The notes under the pieces: model-generated
Databases searched by the model: none
Told to the model about the DNA's origin: nothing
Seen by the model: only the letters and a program-made list of their open reading frames with translations
Assembly (NCBI GenBank): GCA_019244185.1
Contig: JAFATB010000018.1
Coordinates: 1-64,000, forward strand
Origin: Acidobacteriota bacterium
Lineage (GTDB): Bacteria > Acidobacteriota > Thermoanaerobaculia > Gp7-AA8
Direction of reading: 5' to 3'
DNA: 64,000 nt
Translations under genes and position numbers: made by a program
In this document: in pieces, positions 47,805 through 56,533 of the stretch
How positions within the stretch are numbered: the first letter of the stretch is position 1
How the letters are laid out: the number at the start of each line of letters is the position of its first letter

Positions 47805-49349
47805 ATGCCGTCGAAACCGCTCGGAGATGTGGGCGCTGCATGGGAGACGGTTCGATCGCCGGCGTCGCGCGCCGCGGCGGTCTTCGTGCACGGCTGGGGT
47901 GGCGACTATCTCGAAACGTGGACGCGCAAGCCTCGTTTTCGCGCTCCGCTGAAGAGTCTCATCGACCATCTCGCCGAGGACGCGGCTCTTCCCTGGCTGT
48001 TCTATTCGGTGCGGCACACCGGTGCTGCCTTCGAGTCGACGACGATCGACCACATCGCCGGGATCGTGCAGACCGTCCTCGATACGTACGTTTACAAGGT
48101 GGCCGACGTCGTCGTGCTGGTCGCGCATAGCCTGGGCGGGCTCGCGTGTCGCCAGTTGATCCTCAACGAGATCGACCGGCTGCCGCGCGCCGAAATGAAG
48201 ATCGCCGGTCTGCTAATGTACGGGACGCCGAACGACGGCGCATCGATGGCAAAGCTCGCCGGCGGGCTGCTTGGCTCGGCATCCGGTGAGCAGATGCGCA
48301 CGTATAGCGACGAACTGCGCAGGCTCAACAGCGAGTGGCTGGAACGCGTTGCGAACGGCGGCAACCCCGCGCGCGGCTTCGACCAGCGTGCGCCGCTGCT
48401 CTGCTGGAATGTCGTCGGTACCTCCGATCGCGTCGTGACCCCCTCGTCCGCGGCCCACATGGCTCTCATGGGCGACGTGAAGATGGTCGCGAAGGGCCAC
48501 CTCGACATGGTTAAGCCGGCGTCGGTCGACGACGTCTCAGTCGGTATCGCCCGCGATTTCTTAGCCGAGGCGGAGAAGCGCGTCGCATCGCGGCCGCGCG
48601 ATTACGCGTGCGACAAGCTCGCCGCGCTGACCCGCGCTGCCGCCGCGCGTGAGCCGTGGGTGCTGACGGAAGAAGAGACGATCGAGCTCACGCAACTCGA
48701 CGGCGATCGGTCGCGATTCAGCGAGGCTGCCTCGCTGTTCCGATCGCACATCACCACCGTCCGCACCGGCGTCGCGTGCGGCGCGACGTTGCAAATCGGG
48801 GCGCGCCTCGACACCGCGAACTACGAGCCGGGAGTGACGGTGGCGTTCGACTGCGCGATCGGGGATGGCGTCGTGTCCAGCGCCGTCAGCGACGTGCTTC
48901 GCAGCGGCGACATCGACGAAGAGGAGTTGAAGGACCTCGTCCGCGTGGACCGGGTGGAGGCGACGAACGGCACGCGGTCGCTTCCGTTCGCCGCCGAGCC
49001 GATCACGAGGACGGACGGCTGTTACCTGCTGCCCTTCCGCTGTGAGAACTGGCCTGAGAGTCTGGAGCGAGTCGATCGTCTGGAAGTCGAGATCTCATCG
49101 GTCATCGATCTGGCCATGGGTTGGTACACGTTCTATGCGCCGAACACCGTTACCGATCGCCTGACCGTCACGTTCCGCTCGCCGTTCCGGATCGCATGTC
49201 TTCTGCACGAGCCGTTGCGGAGCCAGGCGCAGCCCAAGGAGAACGACTTCGTCAGCGGGTCTTATGTCACGAGGGTGCGCATCGACGGCCCGGTGGCCGC
49301 CGGCGCGCGGATCATGTTCATCTTCAGGAGGGACGATGGCGGCGAGTAA
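47805..49349 (+). CDS. Alpha/beta hydrolase (lipase-like) with unrecognised C-terminal domain
   Basis: 514 residues, ribosome site GGAGGG. Residues 1-255 are an alpha/beta hydrolase: oxyanion loop FVHGWGGD, nucleophile Ser109 in VAHSLGGLA, then GTPNDG, Asp208 in VGTSDRVV and His232 in AKGHLDMV complete a plausible triad. The order and spacing resemble eukaryote-like GPI-inositol deacylase/lipase folds. Residues 270-514 are beta-rich with no family I can name (YTFYAP, LTVTFRSPF, VRIDGPVAAGARIMFIF). No signal peptide. It heads a cassette with two tiny peptides and uses more A/T-ending codons than its neighbours, suggesting an accessory origin. Confidence 0.78.
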   Translation: MPSKPLGDVGAAWETVRSPASRAAAVFVHGWGGDYLETWTRKPRFRAPLKSLIDHLAEDAALPWLFYSVRHTGAAFESTTIDHIAGIVQTVLDTYVYKVADVVVLVAHSLGGLACRQLILNEIDRLPRAEMKIAGLLMYGTPNDGASMAKLAGGLLGSASGEQMRTYSDELRRLNSEWLERVANGGNPARGFDQRAPLLCWNVVGTSDRVVTPSSAAHMALMGDVKMVAKGHLDMVKPASVDDVSVGIARDFLAEAEKRVASRPRDYACDKLAALTRAAAAREPWVLTEEETIELTQLDGDRSRFSEAASLFRSHITTVRTGVACGATLQIGARLDTANYEPGVTVAFDCAIGDGVVSSAVSDVLRSGDIDEEELKDLVRVDRVEATNGTRSLPFAAEPITRTDGCYLLPFRCENWPESLERVDRLEVEISSVIDLAMGWYTFYAPNTVTDRLTVTFRSPFRIACLLHEPLRSQAQPKENDFVSGSYVTRVRIDGPVAAGARIMFIFRRDDGGE

Positions 49350-49425
49350 GAAGTCAGCGAAAGGTGGGTCTTCTAAAAAAAGCAGCAGCAAGAAGAATGG
49401 CGGCGGCGGCATTAGGAAAAAGTGA
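49336..49425 (+). CDS. 29-residue Lys/Ser/Gly-rich peptide
   Basis: ATG 49336 is preceded by a near-ideal AGGAGGG at 49326-49332 and overlaps the hydrolase stop by 14 bases. The product (MAASKKSAKGG...RKK) has about ten lysines, many serines and glycines, and no hydrophobic residues beyond one Ile. It should be disordered and strongly basic. The quality of the ribosome site and its place between two spaced genes argue that it is translated. Nucleic-acid or membrane-phosphate binding is possible; function unknown. Confidence 0.6.
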   Translation: MAASKKSAKGGSSKKSSSKKNGGGGIRKK

Positions 49426-49435
49426 GGAGACAGTC

Positions 49436-49582
49436 ATGGCGAACAAGAACAGCGGTTCGGGTTCATCTTCGGGAAGCGGCGGATCGAAAGGCGGCGGTGG
49501 CAAGAGCGTGACCACGACGACCCCGCAGCCGATTCCGCCTCGCGGTCCGAAACCGCGCAGCGGCGGCGGCGGAACCCGCTGA
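49436..49582 (+). CDS. 48-residue Gly/Ser/Pro-rich basic peptide
   Basis: ATG 49436 follows GAGGAGA by 5 bases and lies 10 bases after the previous peptide stop. The product is low-complexity: an N-terminal Ser/Gly run, KGGGGKS, a Thr4 stretch and a proline-rich PQPIPPRGPKPRSGG, net basic and without hydrophobic core. It resembles a linker or tail rather than a folded domain. Cotranscribed with the hydrolase. No known family recognised. Confidence 0.6.
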   Translation: MANKNSGSGSSSGSGGSKGGGGKSVTTTTPQPIPPRGPKPRSGGGGTR

Positions 49583-49635
49583 CGCGTTGACTGCAGCGAA
49601 AACGCCGGCGCTCTTCACGAGCGGAGCTCGAGCGA

Positions 49636-49641
49636 TACACT
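49636..49641 (+). promoter_or_regulatory. -10-like element of aroC
   Basis: TACACT ends 10 bases before ATG 49652; no Shine-Dalgarno. Confidence 0.45.
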
Positions 49642-49651
49642 GACGCACCCG

Positions 49652-50824
49652 ATGTTCCGCTTCGACTTCACCACCGCCGGCGAATCTCACGGGCCGCAGC
49701 TGACGGTCCTCGTCACCGGACTGCCTGCCGGTTTGCGCGTCGACCGTGCTGCGATCGATCGGGATCTCGCGCGGCGGCAGCATGGGTATGGGCGCGGCGG
49801 GCGGATGAAGATCGAGAGCGATGCGGCGGAGGTCACCGCAGGCCTGCGCGGCGGCGAGACGCTCGGGTCGCCGATCGCGGTGCAGATCCGCAATCGCGAT
49901 TTCGAGAACTGGCAGCCGGCGATGGATCCGTGGACGCTCGACGACGCGGAGGCGCACAAGCGGCGCGTGCATGCGCCGCGACCGGGGCACGTCGATCTCG
50001 CGGGCGGGATGAAGTACGGCCGCACCGATCTGCGCGACGTCCTCGAGCGCGCGTCGGCGCGCGAGACCGCGGCGCGCGTCGCCGCCGGCGCGTTCGCGAA
50101 AGAACTGCTGCGCGCGTTCGGCATCGAGATCCGTTCCGGCGTCGTCTCCGTCGGACCCGCCGGCGATCCCGAATACGCGGCGACGTGGGGCGAGCTCGCG
50201 TCCGTTGACGACGACTCGCCCCTGCGCGCGATCAATCGCGAGCACGAGGCCGCGATGATCGCGGAAGTCGATCGCGCCCGCGAGCTCGGCGAGACCCTCG
50301 GCGGCACGATCGTCGTCGCCGCGCGCGGCGTCCCCGTCGGACTCGGCTCCTACGTCCAGTGGACGGAGAAGCTCGACGGCCGCATCGCGCAGGCGATCCT
50401 CTCGATCCATGCAGTCAAGGCGGTCGCGATCGGCGACGGCGTCGGCGCGGCGCGACGCGTCGGTTCCGAAGTGCATGATGCGATCTGGTTCGATGACGAG
50501 CGGCGCTATCACCGCACGACCAATCGCGCGGGTGGACTCGAAGGCGGCGTCACGAACGGAGAAGACGTCGTCGTGCGCGCGTTCATGAAGCCGATCTCGA
50601 CGCTGCGGCGTGGACTGCCGTCCGTCGACACCGAAACGCGCGAGGCGCATCGCTCGCAGTGGGAGCGCAGCGACGTCACCGCGGTGCCGGCGTGCGGCGT
50701 CGTCTGCGAGGCGATGCTCGCGATCGTGCTCGCGTCCGCGATGCGCGAAAAGTTCGGCGGCGATTCGCTCGCGGAGATGCGCCGGAATTACGATGCGTAT
50801 CTCGATGAGCTCCGCCTCTTTTAG
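49652..50824 (+). CDS. aroC: Chorismate synthase
   Basis: 390 residues. It converts EPSP to chorismate using reduced FMN, the last shikimate step. Family signatures are present: FTTAGESHGPQLT, RRQHGYGRGGRM, RPGHVDLAGGMKYGRTDLRDVLERASARETA (cited by region 115-145), and the C-terminal GGVTNGED with VPACGVVCEAML. The length suits the long bacterial form. Chorismate feeds the trp and chorismate mutase genes found 3-9 kb downstream on the same strand. The 3' end overlaps the next gene by 20 bases. Confidence 0.96.
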   Translation: MFRFDFTTAGESHGPQLTVLVTGLPAGLRVDRAAIDRDLARRQHGYGRGGRMKIESDAAEVTAGLRGGETLGSPIAVQIRNRDFENWQPAMDPWTLDDAEAHKRRVHAPRPGHVDLAGGMKYGRTDLRDVLERASARETAARVAAGAFAKELLRAFGIEIRSGVVSVGPAGDPEYAATWGELASVDDDSPLRAINREHEAAMIAEVDRARELGETLGGTIVVAARGVPVGLGSYVQWTEKLDGRIAQAILSIHAVKAVAIGDGVGAARRVGSEVHDAIWFDDERRYHRTTNRAGGLEGGVTNGEDVVVRAFMKPISTLRRGLPSVDTETREAHRSQWERSDVTAVPACGVVCEAMLAIVLASAMREKFGGDSLAEMRRNYDAYLDELRLF

Positions 50825-51944
50825 AGACCTCTTTCCGGTCACGAAGAACCTCGTCTACTTCAATCACGCCGCGGTCGGCCCGCTCTCCGTGCGCGCGTAC
50901 GAGGCGATGGAGCGGCACGCGCGCGACCAGCGCGAGTTCGGCGCGCTGCACTGGCGCGACTGGTACGCGGAAGTCGACCGCCTCCGCGAGGCCGCGGCGC
51001 GGCTCATCGGTGCGAACGCGGACGAGATCGCGATCCTCAAGAACACGTCGGAAGGCCTGTCTTTCGTGGCCGAAGGCATCCGCTGGAACGCCGGCGACAA
51101 CGTCGTCACGACGGCGATGGAGTTCCCGTCGAACTGGACGCCGTGGCAGGCGCTCGCGCCGCGCGGCGTCGAAACGCGCGTCGCCGAAAACGCCACCGCC
51201 GCCGCGATCGCGCCGCTCCTCGACGACCGCACGCGCGTCGTCAGCGTCTCGTCCGTCGCGTTCCACAACGGCTTCGTCGCCGAGCTCGACGCGATCGGCG
51301 CACTCTGCGCGTCGCGCAATGTGCTCTTCGTCGTCGACGCGATTCAGAGCGTCGGCGTGCTGCCGATCGACGTGCGCCGCTCGGGCATTCACGTGCTCGC
51401 GGCGGATGGACACAAGTGGATGTGCGGTCCGGAGAGCTGCGCGCTCTTCTTCGTCGCCGCGGAACGTCGCGACGAACTGCAGGTGCTCGAGCACGGCTGG
51501 ACGAACATCGAGCGCGGCGGGAAGTTCATCGGCTGCGACGTCGCGCTCGTTCCCGACGCGCGCCGTTTCGAGGCGGGCTCGCTGAACACGAACGGCATCT
51601 ACGGTCTGCGCGCGGCGCTCGAACTGCTGCTGGAGATCGGCATCGAGACGGTGGCGTCGCATGCGATCGCCGTCGCCGCGGAGCTCGCGGACGGACTGGC
51701 CTCGATCGGCTGGAGCGTCGCGTCGCCGCGTCCGATCCGCTCCGGCATCGTCGGCGCGATTCCACCGGCCGTAGAAAACGACGCGTCGAAGTCGCTGTTG
51801 TGGTACCACCGGCGCCTCGAGGAAAACGGCGTCGTCTGCGCGCCGCGCGAAGGAATGCTGAGGTTTTCGCCGCATTTCTACAACGACCGCCTCGATGTCG
51901 CGCGCGTCGTGTCTGTGTTGCGGGGGTTATCATCATCGACATGA
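50805..51944 (+). CDS. Class V aminotransferase family PLP enzyme
   Basis: 379 residues from ATG 50805 inside the end of aroC. Fold type I: NLVYFNHAAVGPLS, LKNTSEGLSFVAEG, the cofactor strand FVVDAIQSVGVLPID, and PLP lysine in AADGHKWMCGPE, followed by FEAGSLNT. It resembles SufS/CsdB-like or isopenicillin-epimerase-like members; the catalytic cysteine loop of desulfurases is not obvious, so cysteine desulfurase activity is doubtful. Translational coupling to aroC may only reflect packing. Confidence 0.87.
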   Translation: MSSASFRDLFPVTKNLVYFNHAAVGPLSVRAYEAMERHARDQREFGALHWRDWYAEVDRLREAAARLIGANADEIAILKNTSEGLSFVAEGIRWNAGDNVVTTAMEFPSNWTPWQALAPRGVETRVAENATAAAIAPLLDDRTRVVSVSSVAFHNGFVAELDAIGALCASRNVLFVVDAIQSVGVLPIDVRRSGIHVLAADGHKWMCGPESCALFFVAAERRDELQVLEHGWTNIERGGKFIGCDVALVPDARRFEAGSLNTNGIYGLRAALELLLEIGIETVASHAIAVAAELADGLASIGWSVASPRPIRSGIVGAIPPAVENDASKSLLWYHRRLEENGVVCAPREGMLRFSPHFYNDRLDVARVVSVLRGLSSST

Positions 51945-53386
51945 CGATCATGGTGTTGTTTCTCTGCGTGATCGCGCTGCTGCTCGGTGCGATCGGAGGG
52001 TGGGTGGTTGGGAGCGCGAGGAAGAGCGCCGAGGCGCGGAAGGCGCTCGCGCAGCGCGACCAGGCGCTCGTGGAACGCGATCGCGCGGCCGCGGAGCGCG
52101 AGAAGGCGAAGATCGAGCGCGATCTCATGCGCGCGGAGCGCGAGCGCAGCGACGCCGAACGTCTGGCGATGCAGCAGCGCGTCGAGGATGCGCAGCAGGC
52201 GCGCGCCGCCGCCGACGCGCGCGTCGCGGAGGCGGAGAAGCTCCTCACCAATCACGAAGAAATGCGGCGCCAGCTCGAGGGCACGTTCGCGAGTCTCGCG
52301 CAGCGCGCGTTCCAGGCCGCGGGCGAGAACCTCGTGGCGATGAACAAGACCCAGATCGACGGCACGCTCGACACGAAGAAAGTCGAGATCGACGGCCTGC
52401 TCAAGCCGCTGCGCGACATGCTCGAGCAGTACCGCGGCGAAGTGCTCAAGAGCGAGCGCGTGCGCAACGAAAGCTACGGCGGACTGCAGGAGCAGATCCG
52501 CGCGCTGCTGGCCGCACAGGAATCGACGCAGCGCGAGGCGTCGCGTCTCGCGAACGTCCTGCAGTCGCCGACGGTCCGCGGCTCGTGGGGCGAGAACTCG
52601 CTGCGCCGCTGCATCGAGCTCGCCGGCATGAGCGAGTTCTGCGACTTCGACGTGCAGTTCACGGTCGTCTCCGACGATGGCCGCCGCCTGCGCCCCGATC
52701 TCATCGTCCGCCTGCCGAACAACCGCGCCATCGCCGTCGATGCGAAGGCGCCGCTGAACGAATACGCGAGCGCCGCCGACGAGACCGACGAGACGCGCAA
52801 GCGCGAGGCGCTCGCCGCGCACGCGAAGATGCTGCGGCGCCACATCGATGGCCTCAGCCGCCGCGACTATCAGGCCAGCATCGGCGACACGCTCGACTTC
52901 ACGGTGATGTATCTGCCGGGCGAGCACTTCCTCTCCGCCGCGCTCGTCACCGACCCGTCGCTCTTCGAATACGCGGTCGAACGCAAGATCTACCTCGCGT
53001 CGCCGACCGTGCTCCTGCCGCTGCTGCGCGCGGTGGCCGCGGGCTGGAAAGCGGAGCGCACGGAAGAGAACGCGAAGAAGCTGCACGACGCGGGCGTCGA
53101 GCTCTTCAATCGCTTCGTTAAGGTGATGGAGCACGTCGCCGACGTCGGCACCGCGCTGCGGCGCACGGTCGAGAAGTACAACGGCGCGATCGGCTCGATC
53201 GACCGCATGCTCTGGCCGAAGGGCGAAGAGCTGCAGCGCCTCGCCGGCAGCGGCAAAGAGCTCGGTGCGCTCAACCAGATCGAAGCGGTGCCGCTCGAGT
53301 CGTCGAAGCTGCGGCTCACGATGCAGAACGAAGAGCCGGGGCTGCTTTTCGCGATCGACGGCCGGCCGCTCGAGGGAACTTCGTAG
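51941..53386 (+). CDS. rmuC: RmuC family DNA recombination protein
   Basis: 481 residues; ATG 51941 overlaps the previous stop as ATGA. N-terminal membrane helix (VLFLCVIALLLGAIGGWVVG), a long Arg/Glu/Ala coiled coil (30-120), then the RmuC domain: SPTVRGSWGENSLRRCIEL, DLIVRLPNNRAIAVDAKAPL with the endonuclease-like Asp/Lys, and LASPTVLLPLLRAVAAGWK. RmuC limits recombination at inverted repeats in E. coli, which is of interest given the palindromes in this window. Confidence 0.93.
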   Translation: MTIMVLFLCVIALLLGAIGGWVVGSARKSAEARKALAQRDQALVERDRAAAEREKAKIERDLMRAERERSDAERLAMQQRVEDAQQARAAADARVAEAEKLLTNHEEMRRQLEGTFASLAQRAFQAAGENLVAMNKTQIDGTLDTKKVEIDGLLKPLRDMLEQYRGEVLKSERVRNESYGGLQEQIRALLAAQESTQREASRLANVLQSPTVRGSWGENSLRRCIELAGMSEFCDFDVQFTVVSDDGRRLRPDLIVRLPNNRAIAVDAKAPLNEYASAADETDETRKREALAAHAKMLRRHIDGLSRRDYQASIGDTLDFTVMYLPGEHFLSAALVTDPSLFEYAVERKIYLASPTVLLPLLRAVAAGWKAERTEENAKKLHDAGVELFNRFVKVMEHVADVGTALRRTVEKYNGAIGSIDRMLWPKGEELQRLAGSGKELGALNQIEAVPLESSKLRLTMQNEEPGLLFAIDGRPLEGTS

Positions 53387-53399
53387 CCGCGAGCTGTGT

Positions 53400-53405
53400 T
53401 ACGAT
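53400..53405 (+). promoter_or_regulatory. -10-like element upstream of the trp genes
   Basis: TACGAT ends 9 bases before ATG 53415, the leaderless spacing used by other starts in this window. It is the best promoter candidate for the trp operon. Confidence 0.4.
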
Positions 53406-53414
53406 CGGCGTCTC

Positions 53415-53486
53415 ATGACCCGCCACCTTCAGGAGCACGAGCCGCTGCAGAGTCTCAACGCCGGCTCGTTGCTTTGGCCGGCGTAA
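53415..53486 (+). CDS. Possible leader peptide of the trp operon
   Basis: A 23-codon frame beginning MTRHLQEHEP and ending SLLWPA, placed 86 bases before trpG. It has the -10-to-ATG geometry of a leaderless gene. It carries only one Trp codon, near its end, inside a GCCGGC...GCCGGC hairpin (53461-53483 region). No U-tract terminator follows. A control role is possible but weakly supported. Confidence 0.35.
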   Translation: MTRHLQEHEPLQSLNAGSLLWPA

Positions 53487-53503
53487 CCGCCGCGTTCCCC
53501 CAT

Positions 53504-53569
53504 TTCCTCTGACGTTGATTCGATGGCGATGGTGATCGCCCGCGTCCGCCTTTCCATTCGCCGGAGGAA
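53504..53569 (+). promoter_or_regulatory. Possible Shine-Dalgarno-masking pairing before trpG
   Basis: TTCCTC at 53504-53509 is complementary to GAGGAA at 53564-53569, which is the trpG ribosome site. A separate perfect hairpin GGCGAT-GGTG-ATCGCC lies between them (53525-53540). The fold could lower trpG translation; suggestive only. Confidence 0.3.
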
Positions 53570-53572
53570 CGC

Positions 53573-54142
53573 ATGATCACCGTCATCGACAACTACGATT
53601 CATTCACCTACAACCTCGTGCAGCAGCTCGAGCGCCTCGCGGGCGAGCGGCTGCGCATCATCCGCAACGACGCGTTCGAGCCCGCGGAACTGCTGCACGA
53701 GCGGCCGCGCGCGCTCGTGATCTCGCCCGGCCCCGGCACGCCCGCGCGCGCCGGCCGCTGCATCGATCTCATTCGCGCGAACACTTCGATCCCGCTCCTC
53801 GGCGTCTGCCTCGGACATCAGGCGATCGCCGAGGCGTTCGGCGCGAGCGTCGTGCGCGGGAGTTTGCCCGTGCACGGGAAAGTGAGCGAGGTGCGCCACG
53901 GCGGCGAGCGGCTGTTCAAGGACTGCCCGACGCCGATGCACACCGCGCGCTATCACTCGCTCGTCGTCGCGCGCGAAACGCTGCCGGACGTTTTCACGGT
54001 CGACGCGGAGACCGACGATGGCGCGGTCATGGCGGTGTCGCATCGCATGCGCCCGATCTTCGGCATCCAGTTCCATCCCGAGTCGTACGGAACCGCGGGC
54101 GGCGATCAGCTGATCCGCAACTTTCTCGGAGGTCTCGCATGA
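53573..54142 (+). CDS. trpG: Anthranilate synthase glutamine amidotransferase component
   Basis: 189 residues, ribosome site GGAGGAA. It supplies ammonia from glutamine for anthranilate formation. Class I amidotransferase triad: Cys in GVCLGHQA, His and Glu in FGIQFHPES; also VISPGPGTP. It may double as PabA. The synthase partner trpE is not in the window, which is unusual since the other trp genes follow directly. Overlaps trpD as ATGA. Confidence 0.94.
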   Translation: MITVIDNYDSFTYNLVQQLERLAGERLRIIRNDAFEPAELLHERPRALVISPGPGTPARAGRCIDLIRANTSIPLLGVCLGHQAIAEAFGASVVRGSLPVHGKVSEVRHGGERLFKDCPTPMHTARYHSLVVARETLPDVFTVDAETDDGAVMAVSHRMRPIFGIQFHPESYGTAGGDQLIRNFLGGLA

Positions 54143-55164
54143 TCGCCGACGCCATCAAACGCGTGGTCGACGGCCGGCACCTCGGCCGCGACGAAATGCG
54201 GGAGGTCTTCGGCGCCGTCATGGACGGCCGCACGACAGACGTGCAGAAGTCGGCGCTCCTGGTCGCGCTGCGGATGAAAGGCGAGACGCCGGACGAGATC
54301 GCCGGCGCCGCGCTGGCCATGCGCGAGCGCGTGACGCCGCTCGACGTTGACGGTGTCAACCTGGTGGACACCTGCGGGACCGGCGGCGACGGCCGCGGCA
54401 CGTTCAACGTGTCCACCATCGCCGCGATCGTCGCCGCGGGCGCAGGCGCGAAGGTCGCGAAACACGGCAACCGCGCGGTGTCGTCGTCGTGCGGCAGCGC
54501 CGATCTCCTCGCCGCGCTCGGCGTCAACATCGATCTCGACGCCGCGCGCATGTCGGCGGTGCTGCGCCGCACCGGCATCGCGTTTCTCTTCGCGCCAAAG
54601 CTGCATCCCGCGATGAGCGCCGTGGCCGGCGTGCGGCGCGAGCTCGGCGTGCGCACGATCTTCAACGTCCTCGGCCCGCTCACGAACCCCGCGTTCGCGC
54701 GGCGGCAGGTGCTCGGCGTGTACGCGGAGCGGCTCGTCGATGTGGTCGCGCGCGTCCTCGCCGCGCTCGGCGTCGAGCACGCGCTCGTCGTGCACAGCCG
54801 CGACGGTCTCGACGAGATCTCCGTCTCCGCGCCGACGGTTGTCTGCGAGGTGCGCGACGGCGAGGTGCGCTCGTACGAGCTCACGCCGGACGATCTCGGT
54901 CTCGCCACGCACACACTCGACGATCTCCTCGGCGGCGACGCCCGCATGAACGCGACGATCGCGCGCGCAATCCTCGAAGGTGCCGGCGACGCGCGCCACG
55001 ACATCGTCGTCGCGAACGCCGGCGCCGCGTTGTACGTGGCCGGACTCGCGCCGACGATCCGCGACGGTGTCGCGCTCGCGCGCGAGTCGCTCGCGAGCGC
55101 GCGGGCGTTAGGAAAATTGGAAGAGTTGATCGCGGCAAGCCGCGAGCTCGGAGGCGCCGCATGA
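54139..55164 (+). CDS. trpD: Anthranilate phosphoribosyltransferase
   Basis: 341 residues. It joins anthranilate and PRPP. The glycine-rich PRPP loop CGTGGDGRGTFNVST, KHGNRAVSSSCGSADLL and the metal-site region DEISVSAPT are all present, with a normal N-terminal helical domain (AIKRVVDGRHLGRDEM). ATG 54139 overlaps the trpG stop. Confidence 0.96.
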   Translation: MIADAIKRVVDGRHLGRDEMREVFGAVMDGRTTDVQKSALLVALRMKGETPDEIAGAALAMRERVTPLDVDGVNLVDTCGTGGDGRGTFNVSTIAAIVAAGAGAKVAKHGNRAVSSSCGSADLLAALGVNIDLDAARMSAVLRRTGIAFLFAPKLHPAMSAVAGVRRELGVRTIFNVLGPLTNPAFARRQVLGVYAERLVDVVARVLAALGVEHALVVHSRDGLDEISVSAPTVVCEVRDGEVRSYELTPDDLGLATHTLDDLLGGDARMNATIARAILEGAGDARHDIVVANAGAALYVAGLAPTIRDGVALARESLASARALGKLEELIAASRELGGAA

Positions 55165-55931
55165 CCGTCCTCGACCAGATCGTCGAACGTACGCGCGAGC
55201 GCCTCCGCACCGAAAGCAAGCCCGATCGCCGCGCGGCGGAAGACGTCGCGGCCTCGCGCGCGCCGTTCGCGTTTCGCGAGGCGCTCGCACGCGACGGCGT
55301 GAACGTCATCGCCGAGATCAAGTCCGCGTCGCCGTCGGCGGGATCCATCATCGACAACCCCGACGTCGAAGCGATCGCGCGCGAGTACGCGCGGGGCGGA
55401 GCCGCGGCACTCTCGGTCGTCACCGAGCCGGAGTTCTTCCGCGGCTCGCGCGAATGGCTTGCGCGCGCGAGCGGTGCGGCGGCGTTGCCGGTGGTGATGA
55501 AAGACTTCGTCGTCGAGCCGTCGCAAATCGTGCGCGGGATCGCGGCGGGCGCCAACGCGATCCTGCTGCTCGCGTCGCTGCTCGACACCGCGCGCATCCG
55601 CGACTTCGTGGCGCTTCTCGAAGCCTACGGCTGCGACGCGCTCGTCGAAGTGCACGACGAGGAAGAGCTCGAGCGCGCGGTCGCGGGCAGCGCGCGCATC
55701 ATCGGCGTCAACAATCGAGATCTGCGCGATTTCCGCGTCGATCTCGCCACCTCCGAACGGCTCGGCGCGCGCATGCCGGCCGATGCGATCCGCGTCGCGG
55801 AAAGCGGCATCCGCACGCACGCGGACGTCGCGCGGCTGCGCAACGTTGGCTTTCACGCGTTTCTCGTCGGCGAATCGCTCCTTCGACAACACGACCGCGC
55901 CGCCGCCGTGCGCGCGTTGATCGAGCCATGA
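55161..55931 (+). CDS. trpC: Indole-3-glycerol phosphate synthase
   Basis: 256 residues, TIM barrel. Catalytic landmarks: [12 protein letters not shown] with the active lysine, [24 protein letters not shown] with the second lysine, [11 protein letters not shown], and [12 protein letters not shown] plus FLVGESLL for phosphate binding. The usual VLTD in strand 3 reads SVVTEPEFF. Coupled to trpD by ATGA. Confidence 0.95.
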   Translation: MTVLDQIVERTRERLRTESKPDRRAAEDVAASRAPFAFREALARDGVNVIAEIKSASPSAGSIIDNPDVEAIAREYARGGAAALSVVTEPEFFRGSREWLARASGAAALPVVMKDFVVEPSQIVRGIAAGANAILLLASLLDTARIRDFVALLEAYGCDALVEVHDEEELERAVAGSARIIGVNNRDLRDFRVDLATSERLGARMPADAIRVAESGIRTHADVARLRNVGFHAFLVGESLLRQHDRAAAVRALIEP

Positions 55932-56533
55932 CCAAGCTCAAGATCTGCGGCATCACGCGACTCGAAGACGCGCAACTCTGCGCCGACAACGAAGTCGATT
56001 TTCTCGGCTTCATCTTCGTCCCCGAGTCGCCGCGCTACATCGAGCCGGAACGCGCGGCGGAGATCGCGTCGCGCGTGCGCGGTCCGCGCTTCGTGGGCGT
56101 GTTCCGCGACGCCGCGCCGGAGCTCGTGCGCGAGACGGCGCGCATCGCGAACGTCGACTTCGTGCAACTGCACGGCGCCGAATCCGAAGACGACATCCGC
56201 GAGATCGGATTGCCGTCGATCAAAGCGCTGCGCGTCGGCGACACGCTGCCCGACACCACGGCCACGCCGAGCGCGCAGTGGCTGCTCTTCGACACCTACG
56301 ACGAACGCCGCGGCGGCGGCACCGGCCGTCGCTTCGACTGGTCGCTGCTCGCGCTGTACGCGCGCACGCAACCGTTCTTTCTCTCCGGCGGCCTCGGCCC
56401 CGACAACGTCGCCGCCGCGATCAGCCTCGTGCGCCCCGACGCGATCGACGTCTCCAGCGGCGTCGAAGCGTCGCCCGGCGTGAAAGACCACGACAAACTC
56501 CGCAACCTCTTCGAGAGGATCCGACGCTCATGA
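55928..56533 (+). CDS. trpF: Phosphoribosylanthranilate isomerase
   Basis: 201 residues, TIM barrel. General base cysteine in [37 protein letters not shown], the acid aspartate in LLFDTY and phosphate loop [11 protein letters not shown] with DVSSGVE. Complete. ATGA overlaps at both ends. Confidence 0.95.
   Translation: MTKLKICGITRLEDAQLCADNEVDFLGFIFVPESPRYIEPERAAEIASRVRGPRFVGVFRDAAPELVRETARIANVDFVQLHGAESEDDIREIGLPSIKALRVGDTLPDTTATPSAQWLLFDTYDERRGGGTGRRFDWSLLALYARTQPFFLSGGLGPDNVAAAISLVRPDAIDVSSGVEASPGVKDHDKLRNLFERIRRS

Noticed and set aside
47805..49582. CBASS or other named anti-phage system
   Set aside because: No nucleotidyltransferase, TIR, STING or patatin domain; the hydrolase is not a patatin. 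Only an unspecific accessory-module hypothesis remains.
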